A DNA stretch of 22,011 bases from JBALVO01 sp036961445. Lineage in GTDB: Bacteria > Pseudomonadota > Gammaproteobacteria > Pseudomonadales > Halieaceae. Numbering within the stretch: position 1 is the stretch's first letter; each line of letters starts with the position of its first letter. Position numbers and translations under genes: made by a program. The notes beneath the pieces are model-generated. The model was not told the DNA's origin and ran no database searches. It saw only the letters and a list, made by a program, of their open reading frames with translations. Below, piece after piece: positions 21,857-22,011 of this stretch. Location of the stretch: the NCBI GenBank assembly GCA_036961445.1, contig JBALVO010000059.1, positions 1-22,011 of the forward strand, given 5' to 3'.

Positions 21857-22011
21857 ATGCGTGACCAGGCCAGTTGTTTTGACGAGATCGTTGCAAACCG
21901 CCATTCGTTGCGTGCCTATTTGCCACAGGCAGTAGACGCAAAAACACTGGAAACGATTTTTTCAGTGGCTCAGCGCGCGCCCAGTAACTGCAATACCCAG
22001 CCGTGGTTGGT
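21857..22011 (+). CDS. Nitroreductase family protein, N-terminal part (runs off the window)
   Basis: The first 51 codons show the nitroreductase signature: FDEIVANRHSLRAYLPQAV with the R-x-S-x-R flavin-binding motif, then IFSVAQRAPSNCNTQPW, which holds the FMN phosphate in this family. These FMN-dependent NAD(P)H oxidoreductases act on quinones, enones, nitro groups and sometimes other substrates. The ATG at 21857 has CAGGAAGAA upstream (21842-21850). It follows the crotonase by 71 bases and may be the next gene of the operon. The 3' part lies outside the window, so its length and integrity are unknown. Confidence 0.88.
   Translation, partial: MRDQASCFDEIVANRHSLRAYLPQAVDAKTLETIFSVAQRAPSNCNTQPWL

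Noticed and set aside
1..22011. CRISPR array, tRNA or rRNA genes
   Set aside because: No series of regularly spaced identical repeats and no recognisable tRNA or rRNA sequence was found by reading. A dedicated scan could not be run.

Overview
This window looks like chromosomal DNA of a Gram-negative bacterium, most likely a marine gammaproteobacterium. The reasons are outer-membrane-type lipoproteins, good Shine-Dalgarno sites, a zeta-class MaiA, a DUF3833 lipoprotein, and dense acyl-CoA and steroid-type catabolic genes. The taxonomic placement is inference from gene style, not from a marker gene. No rRNA, tRNA or CRISPR array was recognised.

Left part (about 1-7.1 kb) is accessory in character. 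It holds a 5' fragment of an IS110-family transposase, two tiny ORFs leading into an nhaA Na+/H+ antiporter gene, a secreted protein of unknown function, a membrane-anchored protein of unknown function, a VOC/glyoxalase-fold protein and a DUF1254/DUF1214 lipoprotein. These single genes are separated by unusually long gaps. The gaps carry a degenerate repeat family built around AAAGC(G/A)GAC and its reverse complement. I found six copies or half copies left of 7 kb and none by eye to the right.

Right part (about 7.1-22 kb) is tightly packed and looks more GC-rich. After a DUF3833 lipoprotein come a flavin reductase and an HsaA-like flavin-dependent oxygenase. Next are a convergent SDR, a maleylacetoacetate isomerase, an orphan solute-binding protein, a type I extradiol dioxygenase (HsaC/BphC type) and an MFE-1-type enoyl-CoA hydratase/3-hydroxyacyl-CoA dehydrogenase. 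Diverging from the last is an operon of two DUF35 OB-fold proteins, two thiolase-fold proteins without a thiolase nucleophile, a FadD19-like acyl-CoA ligase, a crotonase and the start of a nitroreductase.

Together these suggest a steroid or sterol (or similar polycyclic terpenoid) degradation locus. The ligase activates a side-chain acid. The crotonase and MFE hydrate and oxidise it. The DUF35/thiolase-fold pairs probably cleave a C-C bond by retro-aldol chemistry. The HsaA-like and HsaC-like enzymes hydroxylate and open a phenolic ring. The set DUF35, Ltp4-size, Ltp3-size, FadD19-like and EchA19-like recalls the actinobacterial genes for C24-branched sterol side chains. This is the most interesting system in the window. 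The substrate remains an inference, because no KstD, KshA or HsaD-type gene lies inside the window.
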